33,711 bases of DNA from CAZPHU01 sp964419255 (GTDB lineage Bacteria > Fibrobacterota > Chitinivibrionia > Chitinivibrionales > CAYFVL01): contig CAYQOU010000044.1 of assembly GCA_964419255.1 (NCBI GenBank), forward strand, positions 1 through 33,711, in the 5' to 3' direction. Positions within the stretch are counted from its first letter, which is position 1; each line of letters begins with the position of its first letter. The position numbers were made by a program, and so were the translations under genes. Positions 28,301 to 33,711 of the stretch are shown in pieces. The notes beneath the pieces were generated by a model. That model did not search any database. It was given only the letters and a program-made list of their open reading frames with translations, and was not told the origin of the DNA.

Positions 28301-28664
28301 CCGGGTCCATGCGAAGCAACAGAGAATAGAGGTCACTGGCTTTGTCCTCCAGGCCCTGTCTGGAGTAAATATCCGCAATCATCTTGATAGCAGTCTGATT
28401 GCGGCGATCGAGTCGACAGATTTCCTTAAACTCCTTTACGGCGGAATCGAAGTTCTCTTGCTCCAGGTAGCATCTGCCCAGAATGAGTCGACCGGTCACG
28501 GAATCCGGTTGGTGCTCGATTCCTGTAATGCATATTTCTATGGCATGCTCAATGTCACCCTGCTTGCGGTAAGAGTCCGCCACCCGGGGAAACACATGAG
28601 ATCCTGGATTACTCAGGAGCCTTTCTTCCAGTTTTTCGATTACAGCGTCCGCCTGGGATGCCAT
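25323..28664 (-). CDS. Large acidic TPR protein with a dispersed short motif and basic tail
   Basis: The 1113-residue protein has three parts. Residues 1-145 are TPR helices (HAIEICITGIEHQPDSVTGRL, AVKEFKEICRLDRRNQ, DLYSLLLRMDPDNPS). Residues 150-1010 are a very acidic, low-complexity stretch rich in Asp, Glu and Ser, probably disordered. Within it a motif recurs six times: [ST]-G-D-D-[IL]-x-x-[RK]-[IL]-[DE]-x-[MIL]-F (at 205, 285, 360, 407, 563 and 684; the 563 copy is the weakest). Residues 1015-1065 add another TPR (TPTLADIYFQQGQPHLAVHIYERLLEKDPDNERI). The last 50 residues are Lys/Arg/Ser-rich. No signal peptide is seen, so it is probably cytoplasmic. Good GGGAGG precedes the ATG. No function is recognised; a multivalent scaffold is a guess. 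Confidence 0.85.
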   Translation of the reverse strand: MASQADAVIEKLEERLLSNPGSHVFPRVADSYRKQGDIEHAIEICITGIEHQPDSVTGRLILGRCYLEQENFDSAVKEFKEICRLDRRNQTAIKMIADIYSRQGLEDKASDLYSLLLRMDPDNPSLIHLSKIFKGAGKTDLMEILGEEAGYSGASNDQYSEAVSEDTGQTAIDPGAETSDDLLGAADQNLSSASRADSDDHGLVTGDDIDNRMDQMFNQEQTSGSEESQISATQQTADTAYNPEQQEHSVYDSVTPDIDPAEEDDDSQMLDSLLESSDTVDDTISGNDIAGRLDEMFSDGSDRDEQNITDSASGTLSEESLMDESEDVETSEDIYGAHEDDTHEDVDLADDEIEEQDAISGDSVAEKIDSMFDLDDARRSESEEQDVEQSSELSDLSGSEENQASLSGDDISTRIDELFDSGDEDADRESPAHTVEDTTSNDDFSETRIADGYDLSEYDTSDEMESDVTGGSMTQASMPDGASGGDDGDRDLELEIDTISERDDDSSLSSAETIELGGSDMPEVQREQDPFVSFSGSEKTGQDMEEDHYPVEPSGGEKKDQLAGEGSEGRIDGIFGDTDEESVTRNQEPENVLPEAEDIEEQIISGKTVIAGGLRSKTDEKDAEGLGDNPQEEEIRQFPSIDDVVPDEASSTDDVHDEKIAEIPDTLDDTIAEDYESDENQPFSGDDLSDRLESIFGPEEDIVEEMEQLSRTGDGEQRTQETKEKNATEKATEEMEPMHPALDTSTDEYPEEALDVGEELLDIQNEPESDKTAHEEEFSINDFIEPSDVNGAKGQSGNANDLSETTELEKTADNQQLVEEELNLEDFSGGYDRVEEDVQDEQENESDDGTDILATLVDDSEINLDTLPPEAEDMESEPVSEFYSVGGGDALDLSEEDQELLAEIKDDSSANSSNDSADSVEFDSKDIDLEDLDMQDVDEKEWVEDTEPKPHEGIEQPDFDPEAVPSGAVSAKNEESGDSADDIQELAIPDHVLTPTLADIYFQQGQPHLAVHIYERLLEKDPDNERIEERIGQIRKAIKEEELREKAESAVKSAQTSAKTQKRQTRSSSQKKSRSRSSRTKQSGANKSDEEKPLKGVKIKKKVKEKIQKKRKI

Positions 28665-28735
28665 GCAAACCTCCCTAAATCTATCAATCGCCGCTATTTG
28701 CGAATGTATACTTTCTAAACCGATGTATAAAATAG

Positions 28736-28765
28736 TACATTAAGGTAAATATAATTACCAATGTA
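28736..28765. repeat. Thirty-base imperfect inverted repeat between rfaE2 and the TPR gene
   Basis: TACAT (28736-28740) and GGTAA (28744-28748) mirror TTACC (28755-28759) and ATGTA (28761-28765) with two unpaired bases. It lies just after the rfaE2 stop and about 70 bases before the TPR gene. With no strong T run (CTATTTTATA follows on the minus strand) it could be a weak terminator or an operator for the TPR gene. Confidence 0.45.
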
Positions 28766-28770
28766 AGCGG

Positions 28771-29262
28771 CTATGTATTTAAATGGTTTTTAATTTTTTC
28801 AACGATTCGGCTGGTGGAATACCCTTCACGAAAAGAAACGATGGCGACCTTCCCTCCGTATGACTGAACCGTAGGAGCTTCGATGATGTCTGCGGTGTAA
28901 TCGCCACCCTTTACATGAATCTCCGGTTTAATAATGTCCAGAAATGTTCGGGGATCGGCTTGGTTGAAGATAAAAGACGCCGAAACCATCTTCAGAGCTG
29001 CCATAACGGTTGCCCGATCAATTTCACTCTGCAACGGGCGGGAAGGTCCTTTGAGCATTCTTACGGAAGAGTCGCTGTTGATTCCCACAACCAGCAGATC
29101 TCCCAGCGAAGCAGCTTCGGACAGGTACTGTATATGCCCCGCATGGATGATATCGAAACACCCGTTTGTGGTGACAACTTTTTTCCCCAGCTGCCGCAAA
29201 GGTGCGAGGAAATTTTTAACCGCCTCAGCATTCTCGAATACCGGTAAATCTGAAACCGCCAT
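28771..29262 (-). CDS. rfaE2: D-glycero-beta-D-manno-heptose-1-phosphate adenylyltransferase
   Basis: The enzyme charges heptose 1-phosphate with ATP to give ADP-heptose for LPS core or other heptosylated glycans. The 163-residue protein is the stand-alone equivalent of the HldE C-terminal domain. It has the nucleotidyltransferase motif TNGCFDIIHAGHI (HxGH at its end), GINSDSSVRMLKGPSRP, HVKGGDY and EGYSTSRIVEKI. The ATG at 29262 follows AAAGGA by six bases. The kinase half is not in this window. It would provide donor for GT9 enzymes such as the one ending at 16136. Confidence 0.93.
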   Translation of the reverse strand: MAVSDLPVFENAEAVKNFLAPLRQLGKKVVTTNGCFDIIHAGHIQYLSEAASLGDLLVVGINSDSSVRMLKGPSRPLQSEIDRATVMAALKMVSASFIFNQADPRTFLDIIKPEIHVKGGDYTADIIEAPTVQSYGGKVAIVSFREGYSTSRIVEKIKNHLNT

Positions 29263-29564
29263 GCAAATCCTTTAAATAAGTGCTGAAATATTACGTCCGG
29301 AAAAATCACATGTTTATACCAGCTCAGCTCTGTTGTGATCCTCATTGCCATTGGGGCTGTGCTCGAGGAATCTAAGAGCCTGATTAAAAAATATGTTATA
29401 ACCACAATTCAATTCCCACCGACGGATCTGCGTATAATCAAAAAAGTTGTGAAGTTTTTCAGAAATGTGCCGATATGATTGATGGGACAAGGTACATGGG
29501 GACAGAACAGTCAGAAGTCCGATGGTATATATCGGCATGAAACTGAAGAAATAAGATTCTTTTT
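29263..29564. other. Intergenic region with no assured gene
   Basis: Between rfaE2 and the flagellin promoter I see no convincing gene. A 97-codon minus-strand frame (29314-29607) is open, but it lacks a Shine-Dalgarno, resembles no family I know and overlaps the flagellin promoter. A GGTACATGGGGACAGAACAG stretch around 29491-29510 resembles sequences found near REP-associated transposases, so decayed mobile-element sequence is possible. Confidence 0.4.
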
Positions 29565-29592
29565 TAAAGTGCTCATATCGATCTTCCGATAG
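29565..29592 (+). promoter_or_regulatory. Sigma-28 (FliA)-type promoter of the flagellin gene
   Basis: TAAAG begins at 29565 (TAAA box), then 16 bases, then TCCGATAG at 29585-29592, against the consensus TAAA-N15-GCCGATAA. Six of eight -10 bases agree and the spacer is one base long. It is 66 bases upstream of the flagellin start, the expected place. Confidence 0.75.
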
Positions 29593-29614
29593 ATTTTGTA
29601 TAGCCATCTACCAT

Positions 29615-29626
29615 ATCAAGGATGAT
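29615..29626 (+). promoter_or_regulatory. Upstream CsrA-like binding hairpin in the flagellin leader
   Basis: ATCA-AGGA-TGAT: a four-pair stem showing GGA (29620-29622) in a tetraloop. CsrA recognises GGA in a hairpin loop. Twenty-nine bases separate it from the second GGA over the ribosome site, a spacing compatible with a CsrA dimer bridging two sites. Confidence 0.5.
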
Positions 29627-29641
29627 TAACCGCTCATTTCT

Positions 29642-29657
29642 CCAACAAGGATGTTGG
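29642..29657 (+). promoter_or_regulatory. CsrA-like hairpin over the flagellin Shine-Dalgarno
   Basis: CCAACA (29642-29647) and TGTTGG (29652-29657) form a perfect six-pair stem with AGGA as the loop. AGGA is also the flagellin Shine-Dalgarno, seven bases from the ATG at 29659. ACAAGGATGT matches ten of the twelve positions of the CsrA consensus RUACARGGAUGU. Binding would block translation. Confidence 0.65.
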
Positions 29658-29658
29658 T

Positions 29659-30873
29659 ATGAGGATCAACCATAACATATCCTCGCTTATAACGCAGGGT
29701 TCACTCAAGCAAGTGAACCGCAGCCTGAACAAGTCACTTCAGAAGCTGTCCACCGGCCTGCGCATCAACAGCGCCGCCGATGATGCCGCCGGGCTGGGTG
29801 TGTCCGAAAATCTTCGCACCCAGGTCAAAGGCATGAGCCAGGCGATCAGAAACACCCAGGATACTATCGCTCTGCTCAACATCGCCGATGGTGCGCTCAA
29901 TGAACAGGCTGATATCATGCAGAGAATGCGTGAGCTGGTACTTCAGGCCATGAACGACACCTACACCGATACGGAAAGATCATATGTTCACCAGGAGTTC
30001 ACGGAACTGAAGAGTGAGCTGGACCGAATCAATGCCTCCACCACATATAACGGTATGAGGATATTCGCCTCGCCGCTTACAGACGCCGCCGGTGAGGGTA
30101 TCTATGGTGATGGAGGTCACTATGAGGATGGTGACCCAAACAAATCCACCTATGGACGACTGGTTTTCGACACCCCGGATGAGTGGGTTTTCGGTGCAAA
30201 CGACTACTCAAGCTCCCACCATTTCAACATGATGATCGGTGCAAACTACTCGGCTCAAGATGCCGCGGCCTACAACGATGGACCGGCTTCCTCGGGGGAT
30301 CCGGGCTCCTTCAGCTACGACAGCAACGCCCATAACATGGTGACGATTGCGTTTGGGGATATGAGCTCCAATGCTTTACTGAATCTCAATCCATGGGAAG
30401 ACATGAAAGTCTCGACCTTTTTCGGCGATTTCGATGGCAATTTTATGAACGCATATGGGGATTTTGCCTTTCAGCTTGGATTCCAGGCCGCAAATGGAGG
30501 CAATTCCCCGACAGAACAGGATAAGCTGCAAACAATTTTACGCATGATCGACGGAGATGTTGAATCAATCGATCTCGAAATACGTCAGGAGCTTTTCACT
30601 GCCGCTGACGGGCGAATGGGTGCCACCGGGCTGGATCGAATCAACAAGATGCGTTCATATATCGGTGCAATGACAAACCGGCTGGAGCACAATGTTAATA
30701 ACCTCATGAACACACGCCAAAACACACAGGCTGCTGAATCGTTGGTCAGAGATGTCGATTTTGCCACCGAAACAGCAAAATTTACGAAAAACCAGATACT
30801 TTCTCAATCCGCAACATCGATGCTTTCTCAGGCAAACATGAGCAAGCAGGGCGTTTTACAGTTACTTCAATAA
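29659..30873 (+). CDS. fliC: Flagellin
   Basis: The 404-residue protein is the flagellar filament subunit. Residues 1-140 are the conserved D0/D1 helices (MRINHNISSLITQGSLKQVN, LSTGLRINSAADDAAGLGVSE, IALLNIADGALNEQADIMQRMREL). Residues about 290-404 are the C-terminal D1/D0 helices, ending SQANMSKQGVLQLLQ. Between them, about 145-285, is a variable Gly/Asp/Tyr-rich surface domain. There is no signal peptide, as expected for type III export. It has a sigma-28-type promoter and two CsrA-like leader hairpins. No terminator is visible after the stop, so read-through into the following peptide cluster is possible. Several other flagellar genes must lie elsewhere. Confidence 0.96.
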   Translation: MRINHNISSLITQGSLKQVNRSLNKSLQKLSTGLRINSAADDAAGLGVSENLRTQVKGMSQAIRNTQDTIALLNIADGALNEQADIMQRMRELVLQAMNDTYTDTERSYVHQEFTELKSELDRINASTTYNGMRIFASPLTDAAGEGIYGDGGHYEDGDPNKSTYGRLVFDTPDEWVFGANDYSSSHHFNMMIGANYSAQDAAAYNDGPASSGDPGSFSYDSNAHNMVTIAFGDMSSNALLNLNPWEDMKVSTFFGDFDGNFMNAYGDFAFQLGFQAANGGNSPTEQDKLQTILRMIDGDVESIDLEIRQELFTAADGRMGATGLDRINKMRSYIGAMTNRLEHNVNNLMNTRQNTQAAESLVRDVDFATETAKFTKNQILSQSATSMLSQANMSKQGVLQLLQ

Positions 30874-30947
30874 GATCATCAAACATTTTTTATCAAACTC
30901 AGGCAGGCGGATTGATGAATCTGTGATGTAAATCGTATTTTGAAGTA

Positions 30948-31811
30948 ATGATTATTAATATTGCCTCTTTTCATGTAGATATTGACGAGCGTTTATATGC
31001 TCTAAGTCCTCTGCTACGCTGTATTACAACAAAGTTTGCATCTTCGGCTCATAATCGAGACACAGATTTTTTCTTTCGTCTCCGCTCCGATAAGCACGCC
31101 TATATTCAAAAAATTGCGGGTGCCAAGGCATGCCATGGCATTCCTTTTGTGCAACTGAACACCCACACTACTCTTTACTGGCTAAATCAAAGTCCGACAC
31201 TTATTGATTGGAAGCGCAAAATAATGGAAATCTACATCGAGCCGGATGCAGAAAGGCTTGATGCTTTCATTTTAAAAAATCTGAAACTCCTTCTCATGCA
31301 CGTTTGCATCAGATCAGGATGGTTGATGCTTCATGCGTCAGGAGTCCAAAACGGAAACAGAACACTCGTTTTCAGCGGCCCGTCAGAAATCGGAAAGAGT
31401 ACTATGGCAAAAAGGTTTGCTGACCTGGGGTGGAAATTATACAATGATGAGTGTATAATCCTAAAAAAGGAAAAAGAGAAACTATTCGCCAGCTCCACCC
31501 CTTTTTGCAGAGCTGAACTAATTGGCACATGTACCCAGGGGCATGGACAAGCTTCTGCTTTATTTTTCCTGGAGCAGGCTCATGCTCACCGTATTATGCC
31601 GATAAAAATGAACCAACGTTTACGCCTGCTGGCCAAGAATAGCTTTATTCTGCCTTTCGATGATGAAACATGCATACAACACATGAAAATTTGCACAGGT
31701 TTTTCGATTAGCGGCTCAATCTTTCGACTCCAATCTGCGCATAAACATACAGTTACCGACTTTGTTCTATCCTTTCTGGAGAATGGTGCGTATGAAATAC
31801 ATCAGGGGTAA
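30948..31811 (+). CDS. HPr-kinase-like (PEP-carboxykinase fold) protein of a RiPP cluster
   Basis: The 287-residue protein has LMLHASGVQNGNRTLVFSGP followed by the P-loop GPSEIGKST (144-152) and a nearby LYNDECII, where the Asp167/Glu168 pair takes the place of the family's metal-binding acidic pair. This is the pattern of HPr-kinase homologues found in RiPP clusters, not of carbon-regulation HPr kinase, which has an additional N-terminal domain and more conserved HPr-binding region. In paeninodin-type lasso clusters such a kinase phosphorylates the precursor's C-terminal serine. The precursor here also ends in serine. The ATG has only a weak ribosome site. It overlaps the PqqD gene by 20 bases. 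Confidence 0.75.
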   Translation: MIINIASFHVDIDERLYALSPLLRCITTKFASSAHNRDTDFFFRLRSDKHAYIQKIAGAKACHGIPFVQLNTHTTLYWLNQSPTLIDWKRKIMEIYIEPDAERLDAFILKNLKLLLMHVCIRSGWLMLHASGVQNGNRTLVFSGPSEIGKSTMAKRFADLGWKLYNDECIILKKEKEKLFASSTPFCRAELIGTCTQGHGQASALFFLEQAHAHRIMPIKMNQRLRLLAKNSFILPFDDETCIQHMKICTGFSISGSIFRLQSAHKHTVTDFVLSFLENGAYEIHQG

Positions 31812-32055
31812 AAATTCATCCACAAAAGAGGTTGATACCGAAACGTTCGTTTATAACAGGACAAGCGGTAGAATGTACTCGTTTTCAGAAGTCGGACAAA
31901 GCATTTGGCTCATGCTTGCCTCCCCTCATACAATCGGTCAAATAGTCCAGCAAGTCACTGCCGAATTCGATGTTGGCATTGAAGAGGCGGCCAGAGATGT
32001 TGAAAACTTCTTAAACGAACTATCCATAAAAGATTTGCTAAGCGTTTATGAGTGA
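31792..32055 (+). CDS. PqqD-like RiPP recognition element (RRE) protein
   Basis: This 87-residue protein fits the PqqD fold: beta strands (VYNRTSGRMYSFSEVGQSIWLML, residues 20-42) with the family's 'fN.tg..i..l...g..iW.ll', then a helical wing-helix part (TIGQIVQQVTAEFDVGIEEAARDVENFLNELSIKDLL). PqqD proteins bind the leader peptide and present it to a modifying enzyme. The ATG at 31792 has GGAG about ten bases upstream; an earlier in-frame ATG inside the kinase gene is rejected because it lies before the fold. The stop overlaps the radical SAM start by eight bases. Confidence 0.88.
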   Translation: MKYIRGKNSSTKEVDTETFVYNRTSGRMYSFSEVGQSIWLMLASPHTIGQIVQQVTAEFDVGIEEAARDVENFLNELSIKDLLSVYE

Positions 32056-33073
32056 ATACCAACTTCTAAAGAAAAGAATCAGCCTCGGTAAACGAGGGTT
32101 CCCCACGACAGCCCTCTTTGAATGCACTTATCGATGCAACGCACGGTGTGATTACTGTTACAATGAAAAAACGACTGAAGAGTTGTCCACAGAAAAAGCT
32201 ACAGCGGTATTGAATAAGCTGGACGCCGCCGGTATCGTTACACTTGTTATTTCGGGTGGGGAGCCTTTTGTTAGAAAAGATATACTCACATTATTGGAAA
32301 ACGCCCTGCGTTTAAATTTCTTCCGAATAGGTTTAATGACCAATGCTCTTGCATTCACCTCTGAGCACCTGCATTTTCTTATAAATCATTCTTCTCGATT
32401 CCATGAAGTTTCGGTATCAATTTTCTCCCATAACCAGGAGATAAACGATAAGATTTTTGGTGTAAAAGGCGCTTTGGAAACCACTCTTTACAATTGTGAC
32501 CATCTAATCAAAGCTGGTATTCCAGTTCATGCGAAGATCAACGTACGACCTGATAATTTTCAATCCTGCCGGGGAACCATTAAATTCCTTGAAGAAAGGG
32601 GTTTTAAAGTCGGATTATACCCGTACACTGGATTATTGACCTCATCCCAAAGCAGCTATGCCATCGATGCGGTAAAGCACTTTTCAGAGTGTAGAAAGGT
32701 TTTTGCCAGGTACAAATCTAAAAGAAGCAGTACACATTCATCAGGAACGCTATGCTCAGGTATCAACACACATATCACCATAAACCCTGCAGGCTTACTA
32801 AGGCCGTGCGTCGCGTTTAAAGATGCATTCATCGGTGATATACTGAACCCAAGGCCTTTACATGAGATCCTGAACTCTTCTGCCCCCCTGAAGAAGCTTC
32901 AGACAATGAGGAAAAATGATATCCGGAAATGTCGCGATTGCAGCTTCTTCGACTCGTGTCTTCCCTGTCTGGCCCATGTGTATAATTACAACAAAAATCT
33001 GGAGCAAGCCCCGCCGCTTCTTTGTAAGCAGATAAAAAGCATGAAATTACATAAGTTTGGAGAAACGGCTTGA
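32048..33073 (+). CDS. Radical SAM/SPASM peptide maturase
   Basis: This 341-residue enzyme has the radical SAM cluster motif Cys30-x3-Cys34-x2-Cys37, a GGEP SAM-binding loop (70-73), and a C-terminal SPASM domain. The SPASM cysteines are Cys236, Cys254 (in AGLLRPC, the usual G-x4-C), then Cys295-x2-Cys298-x5-Cys304-x2-Cys307, and Cys326, enough for two auxiliary 4Fe-4S clusters. Such enzymes install thioether or carbon-carbon links or epimerise residues in RiPPs. Next to PqqD and a small precursor with two cysteines, a sacti- or ranthipeptide-type thioether is plausible but unproven. It overlaps the genes on both sides. Confidence 0.92.
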   Translation: MSEYQLLKKRISLGKRGFPTTALFECTYRCNARCDYCYNEKTTEELSTEKATAVLNKLDAAGIVTLVISGGEPFVRKDILTLLENALRLNFFRIGLMTNALAFTSEHLHFLINHSSRFHEVSVSIFSHNQEINDKIFGVKGALETTLYNCDHLIKAGIPVHAKINVRPDNFQSCRGTIKFLEERGFKVGLYPYTGLLTSSQSSYAIDAVKHFSECRKVFARYKSKRSSTHSSGTLCSGINTHITINPAGLLRPCVAFKDAFIGDILNPRPLHEILNSSAPLKKLQTMRKNDIRKCRDCSFFDSCLPCLAHVYNYNKNLEQAPPLLCKQIKSMKLHKFGETA

Positions 33074-33564
33074 TACAGTCTTGTATATGCGATTACCTCT
33101 TTGATGCCGGATACGAAAGAGTGCTGTCAGTTTCGGGCCATTCAATGCATCCAACACTGAAGCAAGCTGACAAGGTCTCGATACGCCGGGAAAAAACACC
33201 TTATGTACACGGAAATATTTACGTTTTCCTAAACAAAAAAAGGCTGGTTTGCCACCGATTGATCTGGTACAATAAAAAGAACGCCTATTTTTGCGGAGAC
33301 AATTCCACCGTCATCGAAAGTATTCCTGTTGAAGATATAATCGGCATATGTGATTTGCACGAAAAGACCTTTTACACTGTTTTAATTACTACTTGCAACA
33401 TATTAGCACACGTAACCGGGCGAAAACTATTCCATCGACTTAAACGCTTTATAATCAGGAGAAGCTATCTGTATGAAAAAAGAATACGAGAAGCCAACCA
33501 TCATGGAGGAAATCGAACTTACAACTCTCTATGCAGAGGCAGTCGCTTACGAAAGCAGTTATGA
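33070..33564 (+). CDS. S26-type signal-peptidase-like protease (Ser/His variety) of the RiPP cluster
   Basis: The 164-residue protein has the S26 boxes: SGHSMHPTL with nucleophile Ser25, then VCHRLI with His62 in place of the bacterial Lys, and FCGDNST (box E). The His form is that of SipW, archaeal and eukaryotic signal peptidases. It lacks an evident N-terminal membrane helix but has a hydrophobic stretch near 103-112. In this setting it may cleave the leader. The start is a TTG overlapping the radical SAM stop (TTGA), behind GGAGAAA. The last 30 residues (from about 135) overlap the precursor gene in another frame. Confidence 0.82.
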   Translation: MIQSCICDYLFDAGYERVLSVSGHSMHPTLKQADKVSIRREKTPYVHGNIYVFLNKKRLVCHRLIWYNKKNAYFCGDNSTVIESIPVEDIIGICDLHEKTFYTVLITTCNILAHVTGRKLFHRLKRFIIRRSYLYEKRIREANHHGGNRTYNSLCRGSRLRKQL

Positions 33565-33625
33565 TCGTATCGGTTTTATGGAATGCCCCGATTGTGGACA
33601 GGGTGAAGAGCCACCGCAATCATGA
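33473..33625 (+). CDS. RiPP precursor peptide
   Basis: This 50-codon gene has a good AGGAGA site (33457-33462) ten bases before the ATG. The leader starts MKKEYEKPTIMEEIEL, matching the YxxPx[IL] signature (Tyr5, Pro8, Ile10) recognised by PqqD-type RREs in lasso and other RiPPs. It continues through an acidic-aromatic middle (LYAEAVAYESSYDR) to GFMECPDCGQGEEPPQS, with cysteines at 38 and 41 and a C-terminal serine at 50. It lies immediately after, and overlaps by 92 bases, the protease gene. Core boundaries are unknown; the final 20 residues or so are likeliest. It could be a very small zinc-binding protein instead, but the leader argues against that. Confidence 0.85.
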   Translation: MKKEYEKPTIMEEIELTTLYAEAVAYESSYDRIGFMECPDCGQGEEPPQS

Positions 33626-33687
33626 CAGAGGGTGGCTTACAGCAGCATAATGTGAATCCCGCATCGACTGCCACATAAGCCTCAGCG

Positions 33688-33707
33688 GCTGCCTCACAAA
33701 AGGCAGC
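33688..33707 (+). terminator. Hairpin after the precursor gene
   Basis: GCTGCC (33688-33693) and GGCAGC (33702-33707) form a perfect six-pair stem with an eight-base loop. The window ends four bases later, so a T run cannot be checked. If one follows, it is a terminator or attenuator between the precursor and downstream genes. Confidence 0.4.
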
Positions 33708-33711
33708 TCGA

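Noticed and set aside
25692..28718. Long plus-strand open frames opposite the TPR protein
   Set aside because: They are the antisense of acidic, Asp/Glu/Ser-rich codons, which seldom create stops; none has a ribosome site or known motif.
29314..29607. 97-codon minus-strand frame upstream of flagellin
   Set aside because: It lacks a ribosome site, matches no family I recognise and covers the sigma-28-type promoter; I left it as non-coding sequence.
33473..33625. CPDC small protein as a zinc ribbon or rubredoxin fragment
   Set aside because: Only two cysteines and no second knuckle; leader motif and context favour a RiPP precursor.
33622..33678. 18-codon frame overlapping the precursor stop (ATGA)
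   Set aside because: Only a weak ribosome site and no recognisable feature; too short to support, though a second small peptide cannot be excluded.

Overview
The window comes from a Gram-negative, flagellated bacterium. It encodes an outer-membrane polysaccharide export protein, heptose-related enzymes (a GT9 glycosyltransferase and RfaE2), a putative outer-membrane barrel, a PilT-type retraction ATPase and a flagellin. The mix of FecR-domain envelope proteins, large acidic TPR proteins and a GT117/DUF2723 membrane glycosyltransferase would fit Fibrobacterota/Chitinispirillum-like lineages. That placement is an impression from gene content, not a demonstrated assignment.

Layout. (1) 1-2046, minus strand: a partial Wza-like export protein and a single-pass membrane protein whose cytoplasmic part looks like a worn-down ECF sigma region 2. 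(2) 2160-6249, plus: a compact riboflavin operon ribD-ribE-ribBA-ribH, then nusB. (3) 6273-16136, plus: seven closely packed or overlapping genes for envelope glycan assembly: GT117/DUF2723, GtrA, YfhO, GT4, an LPG-synthase-type membrane protein, a polyprenyl-phosphate GT2 and a GT9. Together they suggest lipid-linked sugars made in the cytoplasm, flipped, and transferred by membrane enzymes. (4) 16251-21949, plus: a FecR domain fused to a predicted outer-membrane barrel, a monofunctional penicillin-binding transpeptidase, Era, and a small exported protein ending at a clear terminator. (5) 22012-29262, minus: a remnant of an IS200-type transposase, then a FecR protein, PilT, an M24 aminopeptidase, a 1113-residue acidic TPR protein carrying a dispersed repeated motif, and RfaE2. 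(6) 29565-30873, plus: a flagellin gene with a sigma-28-like promoter and two hairpins that present GGA in their loops. The second covers the Shine-Dalgarno sequence, which is the classic architecture of CsrA repression. (7) 30948 to the right edge, plus: an AT-richer cluster that looks like an undescribed RiPP (ribosomally made, modified peptide) system. It has an HPr-kinase-like protein, a PqqD/RRE protein, a radical SAM/SPASM enzyme, a Ser/His S26 signal-peptidase-like protein and a 50-residue precursor peptide with a YxKPxI leader, a CPDC motif and a C-terminal serine.

The RiPP cluster is the most interesting element. All its components overlap or are translationally coupled, and the precursor start lies inside the end of the peptidase gene. 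The C-terminal serine next to an HPr-kinase homologue recalls the phosphorylated lasso peptide paeninodin, yet the only modifying enzyme of recognisable type here is a radical SAM protein. The cluster probably continues beyond the right edge.
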